Shown here in pieces: positions 5,850 through 13,350 of a DNA stretch of 20,392 bases. Below the pieces are notes generated by a model that made no database searches, was not told the origin of the DNA, and was given only the letters and a program-made list of their open reading frames with translations. This DNA comes from Candidatus Omnitrophota bacterium. GTDB lineage: Bacteria; Omnitrophota; Koll11; VGKN01. Made by a program: the position numbers and the translations under genes. The stretch's first letter is position 1; each line of letters begins with the position of its first letter. The stretch lies in contig VGKN01000003.1 of assembly GCA_016867055.1 (NCBI GenBank), forward strand, positions 1-20,392, given 5' to 3'.

Positions 5850-7989
5850 TTGAAACTCTCTGATTCTCTTTTTCAAGGGTGGGATATTCAACCCTTGCGT
5901 GGAATATTCCTAGTAATATCCTCAAAAAATTTTCAGCAATTTTATTAAGGTCTTTCAGGGTAAGATTACATTCATCCAGTTGACCATCAATAAACTTGTT
6001 GTTTATTACCTCATGCACCAGTTCTTTGAGTTTGGTAGGCACAGGCTCGGTAAGGGTCCTCGAGGTAGCTTCAACCGCATCAGCCAAGAGTACTATAGCT
6101 GCTTCCTTAGTCTGAGGCTTAGGACCAGGATATCTAAAACTTTCCTTCTTTAACGATTCCACATCCTCAGTCTCCTCAAGGGCTTTTTGATAGAAATAAT
6201 GGATGAGGCTTGTCCCGTGATGCTCTCTTATAAACCTTATTATATCCTCATTAAGTTTGTATTTCTTTGCAAGTTCAATCCCTTCTTTCACATGATTTGT
6301 AATTATTATCTTGCTTATTGTAGGAGTAAGTTTTTCATGCTCATCCTTATCCTGAGGTTGATTTTCGCTAAAATATCTGCTCATACGAAGCTTTCCTATG
6401 TCATGGTAGTACGAACCCACCCTTGCAAGCAAACTCTTTGCTTCAATTGCATCGCAGGCAGCCTCGGCAAGATTTCCTACTATTATAAGAGGGTGATTTA
6501 AATCTGAAAGTTCTAAAAGGCTTATATCAGTTGTTAAGCCAAACGTATATTCAAATATCGGTAGCAGTGCCAGGGTTATAGCGCCACTTAAAAAACCACT
6601 TAAAAGGCAAAATGTAGCTGATACAAAAATATCCCTAAGCGCTTGCCCCTCTAAAAGCAAAAAGGCAAATATTGAAACCGCCTGAAATAAACCAACCAGA
6701 AACCCTGCCCTTAAAACAATGGCTCTACGCCTGACTCTAACCATAAAAATTACTGCTATTAAAGTACCTATAAGATAAATCAATACAATATTTAAACTAC
6801 CGCCACTTGAAAATCCCGATAAGATACTTATTAAAAAACCAGAGGCAAGTGCTATTCTATGTCCCATAAGTAGACTTATCAACATTGCACCAAATGGAAT
6901 GGGTGTAATAAACACAGAGAGGCCTGAGAAACTTATGAGTTTGCCGGTAAGTACAAGCAAGATTGTAACTGACAATACTAGAATAAGAAATTTTTGTTGA
7001 GAAAAAAACTCCTTTTCAAAAACTTTCAAATAAAAAAGAAAACTAAAAATTAACATAAACACCACCATAACCATGCCCAGTACTTTTCTTAAATAAACAT
7101 AGGGTGTCTCAGACCTAAAAAGTTGTTTCAGAATTAAGATATGCTCCTTGGCAAACCTTCTACCCTTTTCAATTATCAATTCATATTTTTTTATATCAAG
7201 TTGTTTGTAGATAGGGGGTATTTTTTTTAATAAAATCTCCTGTTTCTCCTTGTTAAGCAAGGCATCAAAATATATGGTTGGCTGTATATTTGCAGCGATA
7301 ATCTCAATTATAGGCTGTTTTATCCTTGGGTCAAAAAGGGTATTAAAAGTTTTTAGGCCTTTTACAAAATCCTTGATATCGTTTTGGGAAAGTAGATTTT
7401 CTAAAGAAAATGTCTGTTCTGTCTTTTTGGACTCATCATACACTATAACAGCGTCCTTATTCTGTGTTTTTAATAATTTCTTATCCTCCTCCTTGACTAT
7501 AAGAGAATTCAATATCTCATTCAAAACCTGGGCAGTCCTTGCCTTTAAATCCTCTATGTTGTCATACTCAAGCAAGGATCTTAACGTTGTTTCTGTTATA
7601 GGCACGCCTATTGATTGTTTAAGTTTCGTAATCTTCTCCGGAAGAGGTTCCTGTGAAGATTGTAACGACCTTGCATTATCAAAAAGACTGTTTATGTTTT
7701 CAAGAACCAGCTCGCCTGTTTTCTCAGATTTTATAAAGTAGGTGGGTTGTTCTTTTAATCTCTCTTCTATCAAACGGTTAGTTGCTGTTTGGTCTATTTC
7801 AGTCTGAACAATAATGTGGTGAGGCGCATAGATATCTTTGGGAGAGATATCTCCCTCTTTAAAGAATTCTCCTCTTGTATTAGTACCATATAACAAGATG
7901 AAGACTATTGATACAAAGAAAAATATTATTATAAAGAACCTTATGAGGTATTCCTTTGGGACTACCTTTTTAAAAAAAATTCTATTCAT
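5818..7989 (-). CDS. pgpH: 7TM-HD family cyclic-di-AMP phosphodiesterase PgpH
   Basis: Membrane protein of 723 residues. In characterised members the HD domain hydrolyses cyclic di-AMP. An N-terminal membrane segment (about 15-35) leads to an extracytoplasmic domain (about 45-295), seven membrane helices (about 303-480) and a cytoplasmic HD domain (about 495-695). Metal ligands seen are H529-D530, H566, H590-H591 and D637. The first part of the HD domain looks deleted: LNHPL (497-501) runs straight into IIVGNLAEAA, without the roughly 15-residue block ending APGTYHHS that normally supplies the first metal ligand. H499 lies 30 residues before H529 and might substitute. The ATG follows the phoH stop by six bases without a Shine-Dalgarno, and the 3' end overlaps ybeY. 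Activity is therefore uncertain. Confidence 0.93.
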   Translation of the reverse strand: MNRIFFKKVVPKEYLIRFFIIIFFFVSIVFILLYGTNTRGEFFKEGDISPKDIYAPHHIIVQTEIDQTATNRLIEERLKEQPTYFIKSEKTGELVLENINSLFDNARSLQSSQEPLPEKITKLKQSIGVPITETTLRSLLEYDNIEDLKARTAQVLNEILNSLIVKEEDKKLLKTQNKDAVIVYDESKKTEQTFSLENLLSQNDIKDFVKGLKTFNTLFDPRIKQPIIEIIAANIQPTIYFDALLNKEKQEILLKKIPPIYKQLDIKKYELIIEKGRRFAKEHILILKQLFRSETPYVYLRKVLGMVMVVFMLIFSFLFYLKVFEKEFFSQQKFLILVLSVTILLVLTGKLISFSGLSVFITPIPFGAMLISLLMGHRIALASGFLISILSGFSSGGSLNIVLIYLIGTLIAVIFMVRVRRRAIVLRAGFLVGLFQAVSIFAFLLLEGQALRDIFVSATFCLLSGFLSGAITLALLPIFEYTFGLTTDISLLELSDLNHPLIIVGNLAEAACDAIEAKSLLARVGSYYHDIGKLRMSRYFSENQPQDKDEHEKLTPTISKIIITNHVKEGIELAKKYKLNEDIIRFIREHHGTSLIHYFYQKALEETEDVESLKKESFRYPGPKPQTKEAAIVLLADAVEATSRTLTEPVPTKLKELVHEVINNKFIDGQLDECNLTLKDLNKIAENFLRILLGIFHARVEYPTLEKENQRVSIESETDKSTA

Positions 7990-7995
7990 TATAAA

Positions 7996-8943
7996 TCAAC
8001 GATTTAATTTCTCATATGCCTTTATTATCTCCTGCACGAGTTCGTGCCTGACGACATCCTGGCCGGAGAAATAAATAAATTTTATGCCTTCAATATCCTT
8101 AAGAAGACTCTGTACCTGAATCAGCCCAGATATTTTATCCTGCGGAAGGTCTACCTGGGTAATATCGCCTGTTATTACTGTTTTTGAATCAAAGCCAAGT
8201 CTTGTTAAGAACATCTTCATCTGCTCGGAGGTAGTATTCTGCGCCTCATCTAAGATAATAAAAGAATCGTTTAAGGTACGACCTCTCATATATGCAAGGG
8301 GTGCTATCTCAATCACACCAGTTTCCAGATGCCTCCTTATCATATCCACCTCCATCATATCATATAATGCATCGTACAAGGGCCTAAGATATGGGCTTAC
8401 CTTATCCTCAAGGTCGCCGGGTAAAAAGCCGAGCTTCTCTCCTGCTTCAACCGCTGGTCTTGTAAGTATTATACGGCTTACCTCCTGTTTCTTCAGACTT
8501 GAGACAGCCATCGCCATCGCAAGATAGGTCTTTCCTGTTCCAGCAGGCCCTATACCAAATACAATATCGTAATCCCTCATAGCATCTACATATGCCTTTT
8601 GTCCAGGCGTTTTTGGAGTTATAAAGCGTTTTTTAGATGAGATTTCTATTCTGTCAAGGTATATGTTGGAAAACTCCAAGGCCTTGTTTTCTTTTATAGA
8701 TTTTATGGCATATGCTATATCACTCTTTCTAAGGTAGGCTCCATTTCGGATTATAATAAAAAGTTCGTTTATTAACTCTGATGTCTTATTCACATTATCT
8801 TCATCACCGCTTATTGTAAGATTCTCCGCCCTTACAACAATCTTTACAGACAATTCATCTGCTATTAATTTAATATTCTCATCATGCTTTCCTAAAAGGA
8901 TTGTTGCTTCGTGGTCATTATGAAATTTGAAATTCTTTTCCAA
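7996..8943 (-). CDS. phoH: PhoH-like ATPase
   Basis: PhoH-family P-loop ATPase of 315 residues, cytoplasmic, widely conserved beside ybeY and thought to act in RNA metabolism. The N-terminal 90 residues include a KH-like region (ILLGKHDENIKLIADEL). The ATPase domain has Walker A GIGPAGTGKT at 130-139, the family block TRPAVEAGEKLGFLPGDLED at 161-180, and Walker B FIILDEAQN at 228-236, then TGDITQVDLP. The start is a TTG at 8941-8943, supported by AGGGGA at 8950-8955 with a six-base gap; there is no ATG before the KH-like region. It opens the phoH-pgpH-ybeY-dgkA block and follows the hexamer hairpin after aspS. Confidence 0.95.
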   Translation of the reverse strand: MEKNFKFHNDHEATILLGKHDENIKLIADELSVKIVVRAENLTISGDEDNVNKTSELINELFIIIRNGAYLRKSDIAYAIKSIKENKALEFSNIYLDRIEISSKKRFITPKTPGQKAYVDAMRDYDIVFGIGPAGTGKTYLAMAMAVSSLKKQEVSRIILTRPAVEAGEKLGFLPGDLEDKVSPYLRPLYDALYDMMEVDMIRRHLETGVIEIAPLAYMRGRTLNDSFIILDEAQNTTSEQMKMFLTRLGFDSKTVITGDITQVDLPQDKISGLIQVQSLLKDIEGIKFIYFSGQDVVRHELVQEIIKAYEKLNR

Positions 8944-8949
8944 ATATAA

Positions 8950-8955
8950 TCCCCT
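8950..8955 (-). promoter_or_regulatory. Ribosome-binding site fixing the TTG start of phoH
   Basis: AGGGGA on the minus strand lies six bases from the TTG at 8941-8943. It is the only good Shine-Dalgarno near the N-terminus of the PhoH reading frame and so supports a non-ATG start. Confidence 0.6.
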
Positions 8956-8971
8956 AACTATAACTTAAATA

Positions 8972-9020
8972 GGTTAAGGCTAAGGTTGAGGTTGAGAAGA
9001 TAACCCTTAACCTAAACCTA
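8972..9020. repeat. Hexamer hairpin after aspS (aspS/phoH spacer)
   Basis: Plus-strand units GGTTAA, GGCTAA, GGTTGA, GGTTGA at 8972-8995 face an opposite arm at 9004-9020 made of CCTTAA and CCTAAA units. On the transcribed strand the G-rich arm comes first, starting at the aspS TAG stop, which is itself within the hexamer phase, and the C-rich arm follows after about ten bases. There is no T-tract. The same design occurs after hisS and guaB3. Confidence 0.75.
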
Positions 9021-10775
9021 TTCCCTTATCTTTATATTTAACTCTTTCAGTTGTCTCTCATCCACCTCCGAGGGTGCGCTGGTTAAAGGACATATTGCCT
9101 TCTGGGTCTTAGGAAAGGCTATAACGCTACGAATTGTATCGCATTTAGACAAAATGGCTATAAGCCTATCCAGCCCAAAGGCAATCCCGCCATGGGGTGG
9201 TGCGCCATACAAAAAAGCCTCAAGTAGAAACCCAAATCTCTTCTGCGCCTCCTCTTCAGATAAACCTATCAATTTAAAGATTCTCTTTTGGAGTTTGTTA
9301 TTATGAATCCTTATACTCCCGCTTGCTATCTCCATCCCATTTAAAACCAGATCATATGCCTTTGAGCGAATGGACAAGGGGTCATTTTCTAAATTGGCTA
9401 TATCCTCATCTTGTGGAGAGGTAAAGGGATGATGTTCAGATTCAATTCTATTTTCTTCCTTGTTGAATGAAAAAAGGGGAAATTCGGTCACCCATAAAAA
9501 ATTAAATGCTTCGTTATTAATAAGGTTTAACTTTTGGGCAACCTTTAAGCGCATTAGACCTAAAGCAATTGAAGGAATTTCTCCCTTGTCGGCGATTATT
9601 AAACAAAGAGTATCTTTATTAGGAAAGTATTTTTTCCGCAATTCCTTAAATTTTTCTTGTGGTACATATTTCTTAATCGGAGAGAAAATTTCTTCCTTAT
9701 GGAGTTTAAAGTAGGTAAGACCAGCCGCCCCAGATTGTCTTGAAATCTCTATGAGCTCATCTATGTCACTGTTGGAAAATTTCTCAGGGGAGGGTGTAAA
9801 TATAGCCTTAATCCTTCCTCCAGAGCCAACGCACTCTCTAAAAATTTTAAGTTCGGAATCCTTCAATTCGTTGGTTAGGTCAACTATCTCAATGTCAAAT
9901 CTCGTATCAGGCTTATCTGTGCCGTATCTATTTATTGCATCCTGATAGGTAATTTTTAAGAATGGCTTTTTAATCTCAATATTAAGGGTTTGCCCAAGCA
10001 GGTTAACCACGAGTTCTTCTATAAGACGAAAAATATCCTCTTCGTCAATAAACGACATTTCAATATCTAACTGGGTAAATTCTGGCTGCCTGTCGGCGCG
10101 CAGATCCTCATCCCTAAAACACTTGGCAATCTGGTAATATCTCTCAAAACCTGCTACCATAAGCAACTGTTTAAACAATTGGGGAGATTGTGGAAGGGCA
10201 AAAAATTTACCCGGATTAAGCCGGCTGGGAACAAGGTAGTCTCTAGCGCCTTCTGGTGTGGATTTCGTAAGAAAAGGGGTCTCCACCTCAACAAACCCAT
10301 CCTTGTCCAAAAAATCCCTGATGCATTTAATAACCCTGTGCCTGAAAAAGATTTTTTCTGCTGAAGGATATCTCCTTAGGTCAAGGTATCTGTATTTTAA
10401 TCTTAATTCCTCGGTGGGCTCTGTGGTTTCTGATATCTCAAAGGGCGGTGTAAGAGAGCTATTTAATACCTTTAAAGACTTTGCAATAACCTCAATCTCT
10501 CCTGTAGGAATCTTTGGGTTTTCTGTCCCTTTAGGTCTCTGCTTAACCTCACCCTCAACCATTATCACAAACTCATTTCTTAATAATTGCGCCTCGTTAT
10601 GAAGCGCTTTATCTAATTGGGGATTAAAAACTATCTGGGTTATTCCATATCTATCTCTTAAATCTATAAAAATCAGTCCGCCATGGTCTCTTGTGGAATG
10701 CACCCAGCCACATAGCCTGACCTGTTTATTCAGGTATTTTAAATTCAACTCGCCATTATTATGAGTACGAAACAT
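9018..10775 (-). CDS. aspS: Aspartyl-tRNA synthetase, probably non-discriminating (Asp/Asn)
   Basis: Bacterial-type AspRS charges tRNA-Asp with aspartate. An N-terminal OB anticodon domain (about 1-105) has CGWVHSTRDHGGLIFIDLRD; the class II core includes QSPQLFKQLLMVAGFERYYQ (197-216) and FRDEDLRADRQPEFTQLDIE (220-239); the bacterial GAD insertion lies near 290-410; motif 3 is HGGIAFGLDRL (528-538). H31 and G83 coincide with the pair that relaxes specificity in Pseudomonas AspRS, so it probably also makes Asp-tRNA-Asn for GatCAB. The frame is open to a TTG at 10796, but ATG at 10773-10775 has AAGGA eight bases upstream and gives the canonical start MFRTH, 585 residues. It follows hisS, a common pairing. 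The TAG stop lies in a hexamer repeat. Confidence 0.96.
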   Translation of the reverse strand: MFRTHNNGELNLKYLNKQVRLCGWVHSTRDHGGLIFIDLRDRYGITQIVFNPQLDKALHNEAQLLRNEFVIMVEGEVKQRPKGTENPKIPTGEIEVIAKSLKVLNSSLTPPFEISETTEPTEELRLKYRYLDLRRYPSAEKIFFRHRVIKCIRDFLDKDGFVEVETPFLTKSTPEGARDYLVPSRLNPGKFFALPQSPQLFKQLLMVAGFERYYQIAKCFRDEDLRADRQPEFTQLDIEMSFIDEEDIFRLIEELVVNLLGQTLNIEIKKPFLKITYQDAINRYGTDKPDTRFDIEIVDLTNELKDSELKIFRECVGSGGRIKAIFTPSPEKFSNSDIDELIEISRQSGAAGLTYFKLHKEEIFSPIKKYVPQEKFKELRKKYFPNKDTLCLIIADKGEIPSIALGLMRLKVAQKLNLINNEAFNFLWVTEFPLFSFNKEENRIESEHHPFTSPQDEDIANLENDPLSIRSKAYDLVLNGMEIASGSIRIHNNKLQKRIFKLIGLSEEEAQKRFGFLLEAFLYGAPPHGGIAFGLDRLIAILSKCDTIRSVIAFPKTQKAICPLTSAPSEVDERQLKELNIKIRE

Positions 10776-10783
10776 TTTAGTAA

Positions 10784-10788
10784 TCCTT
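10784..10788 (-). promoter_or_regulatory. Ribosome-binding site deciding the aspS start
   Basis: AAGGA on the minus strand, eight bases before the ATG at 10773-10775. It lies inside the longer TTG-started reading frame and so favours the ATG. Confidence 0.65.
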
Positions 10789-10796
10789 AAGAACAA

Positions 10797-11041
10797 GGTT
10801 GAAGTTCAGGTTAAGTAGTTGAGGGATGTGCATAATTCAATTTTGTTTATCGCCCAAGGGTTAGGGTTACGATGCCTGTTTCGTTATTCGTATTTGGGTT
10901 ACGTCTTAGGTCTTATTGGCCGAACAACGTATCCGTCAGACGATACGGGCCTCCTTACCATAACCGAGAGACTTAACCTAATTATATACACTGCTAACAA
11001 GTAGTTAAGATATTTCTCAGCCTCAGCCTTAACCTTAGCCT
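10797..11041. repeat. Hexamer hairpin after hisS, split by an insertion
   Basis: The left arm at 10797-10815 reads GGTTGA, AGTTCA, GGTTAA on the plus strand. The right arm at 11017-11041 is, on the minus strand, GGCTAA, GGTTAA, GGCTGA, GGCTGA, starting nine bases after the hisS stop. Removing 10821-11006 joins the arms into a hairpin of the same size and design as those after aspS and guaB3. That match is the main support for treating the two arms as one element. Confidence 0.7.
10821..10998. mobile_element. 178-bp MITE-like insertion with 8-bp target duplication
   Basis: The segment is bordered by a perfect direct repeat AAGTAGTT at 10813-10820 and 10999-11006. Its ends are imperfect inverted repeats: the left end contains ATGTGCATAATT and the right end, reverse-complemented, AGTGTATATAATT. 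Removing it restores the hexamer hairpin. An inner inverted repeat CGTATC (10928-10933)/GATACG (10942-10947) is present. There is no convincing coding sequence: a frame across most of the insert begins with TTG and resembles nothing I know. An 8-bp duplication would suit IS1595- or IS4-type transposition, but assigning a family is a guess. It is also less AT-rich than its surroundings. Confidence 0.6.
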
Positions 11042-11049
11042 GCATTTGT

Positions 11050-12303
11050 TTATGCCAATAAAATCGCATCCAATAATTTTTCTATCTTTATACTTTTTTG
11101 TGAGGAGGTTTTCATATCCCTTAGGATAATCTCGCCTTTCTTAAGCTCGTCCTCGCCTAATATGGCAACGGTTGAAACATTAAGTTTATCCGCCTCCTTC
11201 ATCTGTGCCTTTAGTGACTTTCCTTCATAATCAACCTCTGCCCTTACTCCATTTGACCTTAACTTCTCCGCCAAACTAAACGCCTCTCTATAGCAAGGTT
11301 CTCCAATACTAGCAAAATAGATACAGGGCTTAGTATCCTTATATGTTATCTTGTCTAAATCACAAGCCAAAAAAAGTCTTTCAATTCCCAAGGCAAAACC
11401 AATTGCGCCTATTCTTGGACCACCAAAAAGTTCAATTAAATTATCATATCTTCCACCTGCGCCGATGGCATCCTGAGCGCCCAGTAAAGGATGGATAACC
11501 TCAAAAACTGTTTTTGTATAATAATCAAGTCCCCTCACAAGAGTCTTATCCTCGGTAAAATTAACCGAGTGCTCTTTTAGCATATCCTTAAATAAATTAA
11601 AGTGTGATACACACTCCTTGCATAGATTATCGGTTATCTTCGGCATTGTTCTTACAATTTTCTTGCAGGACTCCTTTTTACAGTCAAGGATTCTTAACAC
11701 GTTCCTATTAAATCTACTATTACAGTCTTCGCATAACCCCTTTAAATGTTTTTTAAGATTTTCCTTTAGCACCACAGTAAAGTTCTTTCTATCCTCCGAG
11801 CAGCCAAGGCTGTTAATCTTTAATACAAAATTTGTTATGCTTAAATTTTTTAACAACCTATTCAATAATAAGATAATCTCTGTATCAAGGAATGGGCTGT
11901 ATGAACCTATAGCCTCAACCCCAAGCTGGTGAAATTGCCTTTGCCTTCCCTTTTGAGGTCTTTCTGCCCTAAACATCGGGCCTATATAGTACAGTTTCAC
12001 AAAACCTTCTTTTTTATCAAGATTATTTTCAATGTATGCCCTTACGATGGAAGCGGTTGCCTCAGGCCTTAAAGAAATAGTCCTTGCTTTTATATCCTGG
12101 AATGTGTACATTTCTTTTTCTACAATATCGGTTGTCTCGCCTATAGAGCGTTTGAAGAGATTTGCATTCTCGATTATTGGGGTTCTTATCTCTTTAAAAC
12201 CATAGAGACTAAATATCTGACGAGAAATATGCTCTATATTCTGCCATTTTTCTATCTCATCAGGTAGGATGTCTTTGGTTCCACGAACTGATTTTATCTC
12301 CAT
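11050..12303 (-). CDS. hisS: Histidyl-tRNA synthetase
   Basis: Class II HisRS, a cytoplasmic homodimer that charges tRNA-His. The 417 residues are typical. The N-terminus MEIKSVRGTKDILPDE is canonical, and ISLRPEATASIVRAY (76-90) follows. Motif 2 is YYIGPMFRAERPQKGRQRQF (105-124) with FHQLGVEAIGS after it, the histidine signature is LVRGLDYYTKTVFEV, motif 3 includes GAGGRYDNL and GFALGIERL, and the anticodon-binding domain forms the C-terminus. A lineage-specific cysteine-rich stretch (CEDCNSRFNRNVLRILDCK and KECVSHF), also common in other bacterial HisRS, sits in the insertion domain. The ATG at 12301-12303 has only a distant AAGGA. It lies 66 bases after the HU gene and upstream of aspS, the usual hisS-aspS order. 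Confidence 0.97.
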   Translation of the reverse strand: MEIKSVRGTKDILPDEIEKWQNIEHISRQIFSLYGFKEIRTPIIENANLFKRSIGETTDIVEKEMYTFQDIKARTISLRPEATASIVRAYIENNLDKKEGFVKLYYIGPMFRAERPQKGRQRQFHQLGVEAIGSYSPFLDTEIILLLNRLLKNLSITNFVLKINSLGCSEDRKNFTVVLKENLKKHLKGLCEDCNSRFNRNVLRILDCKKESCKKIVRTMPKITDNLCKECVSHFNLFKDMLKEHSVNFTEDKTLVRGLDYYTKTVFEVIHPLLGAQDAIGAGGRYDNLIELFGGPRIGAIGFALGIERLFLACDLDKITYKDTKPCIYFASIGEPCYREAFSLAEKLRSNGVRAEVDYEGKSLKAQMKEADKLNVSTVAILGEDELKKGEIILRDMKTSSQKSIKIEKLLDAILLA

Positions 12304-12369
12304 AGCTCGATTAACAAAAATCCTTAGTATTCATAAGAGGGGAGAAGAACTGTGGTTATTGGACTAGGT

Positions 12370-12642
12370 TTATTTTATCCTGGCTTTCATTATTAAACCT
12401 GGCTTAAATATTGCCACCTTCTTAGGAGGAACCGGCACCTCAGTTCCTGTTCTGGGATTTCTTCCGCGGCGTGCTTTTCTTGATTTTACCTTGAAGACAC
12501 CAAAATTACGTAGTTCCACGGTCTCGCCGTTTGCAAGACTATCAATTATACAGTCCAGGGTCTTTTGCACAATCTTTTTCACATCTATCTGCTTAAGATC
12601 TGTCTCCTCCGCTATTCTCATAACTATATCTTTCTTAGTCAT
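12370..12642 (-). CDS. hup: HU/IHF-family nucleoid DNA-binding protein
   Basis: Small basic dimeric protein that bends DNA and organises the nucleoid. The 90 residues are the family length. MTKKDIVMRIAEETDL is the N-terminal helix pair, and the beta arm carries NFGVFKVKSRKARRGRNPRT followed by GTEVPVPPKKVAIFKPG, the HU signature with its RNP hinge. Whether it is HU or an IHF subunit cannot be settled; a lone gene with GRNPRTGTEVPVP could be either, and the symbol is tentative. The start at 12640-12642 has a strong AGGAGGT (12647-12653) that overlaps the stop codon of the preceding small membrane-protein gene, so the two are cotranscribed from the promoter at about 13180-13207. Confidence 0.93.
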   Translation of the reverse strand: MTKKDIVMRIAEETDLKQIDVKKIVQKTLDCIIDSLANGETVELRNFGVFKVKSRKARRGRNPRTGTEVPVPPKKVAIFKPGLIMKARIK

Positions 12643-12652
12643 ATAAACCTCC

Positions 12653-13150
12653 TCATTTTAAAATCCCTTTTATTCTAAGAAAATTCGCAATAATATAGGC
12701 AATTAAAAAGATCATAGTAAAAAGCAAAATCACAAGTAAGATATTCAAAAATTTTTCCTTAAGTACCGCTAAAGAAGAAGTTTTCCTTGCCTCAGATTTA
12801 TCAGCCTCAAGTTTTCCCAAAAAACGATTAAGCAAAAGGAATGAATTATGCCAGTCATTTTCCAATTTTTTAAGTTGCATATCTGAGATATTTGAAACAG
12901 AATCAAGAGAGAGTATTGAACCGATTACATCCATGGTCCTGTCTTCCATTGTGGGCTTAATCTCAAGTTCATCCATAAGGGTCTGATACCTTCTTGCAAT
13001 AAGACTCTTGGTTTGCAGAAAATTATCCTCTTCCTCGGGAGTTATACTCTGTTTGTTTAGAGCAGATTTATACATCTGGTGAAACTTCACCCAGAGTTCC
13101 AAAAATTCTTTGATATGCTCAATTTTTCTTAAAATGGGCTTATCCATCAT
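12653..13150 (-). CDS. Uncharacterised tail-anchored membrane protein
   Basis: I do not recognise this 165-residue protein. Residues 1-115 are charged and predicted helical, with possible coiled-coil stretches (for example IEHIKEFLELWVKFHQMY near 10-27 and MQLKKLENDWHNSFLLLNRF near 91-110). A single hydrophobic helix at about 135-157 (NILLVILLFTMIFLIAYIIA) is followed by a short basic tail, so a large N-terminal part probably faces the cytoplasm. No signal peptide or catalytic motif is seen. The gene starts with ATG at 13148-13150 (or the next codon, also ATG), without a clear Shine-Dalgarno, about 22 bases after the predicted transcription start. Its stop overlaps the HU ribosome-binding site. 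A nucleoid, membrane or division role would be speculation. Confidence 0.8.
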   Translation of the reverse strand: MMDKPILRKIEHIKEFLELWVKFHQMYKSALNKQSITPEEEDNFLQTKSLIARRYQTLMDELEIKPTMEDRTMDVIGSILSLDSVSNISDMQLKKLENDWHNSFLLLNRFLGKLEADKSEARKTSSLAVLKEKFLNILLVILLFTMIFLIAYIIANFLRIKGILK

Positions 13151-13178
13151 AACTATTTGAATTTAAATATGTTAAATT

Positions 13179-13207
13179 ATTATATGAATATAAAAAGGGA
13201 TTGTCAA
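13179..13207 (-). promoter_or_regulatory. Sigma70 promoter for the tail-anchored protein/HU operon
   Basis: On the minus strand TTGACA (13202-13207) and TATAAT (13179-13184) are both perfect consensus hexamers separated by exactly 17 bases. Transcription would start near 13172, about 22 bases before the first gene. It is the only full-consensus promoter I found, and it could also drive hisS and aspS downstream. Confidence 0.85.
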
Positions 13208-13292
13208 GAAAAATGAGAAAAAGTGATTGTGAAAAAGTAACTTAGTAACTACGGTTTATTGAGTTAGTTAAGTTAAAATCTAACAGCTCTAT

Positions 13293-13310
13293 GAACTCAA
13301 GGAACTCAAG
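13293..13310. repeat. Perfect 9-bp tandem duplication in the dnaE/tail-anchored gene spacer
   Basis: GAACTCAAG occurs twice back to back (13293-13301 and 13302-13310). The surrounding 13215-13320 holds further short repeats of GTTA, AGTAAC and GAAAAAGT type but no clean six- or seven-base phase. There is no T-run hairpin that would make a convincing dnaE terminator. Confidence 0.5.
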
Positions 13311-13350
13311 CTAACGACAAGAATAAGATATTACGAATTGGAATATTTGA

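Noticed and set aside
8972..9020. Hexamer hairpin as an intrinsic terminator
   Set aside because: No T-run follows the stem on the transcribed strand, and phoH has no strong promoter of its own downstream; kept as a repeat rather than a terminator. The same reasoning applies at 18718-18778 and 665-711.
10776..10796. Longer aspS start at TTG 10796
   Set aside because: Adds seven residues not seen in the family and has no ribosome-binding site, while the ATG at 10773-10775 has AAGGA at good spacing.
10819..11004. 61-codon plus-strand frame across the hisS/aspS insert
   Set aside because: It starts with TTG inside the target duplication, has no ribosome-binding site, and is better explained as chance within a short MITE-like insert.
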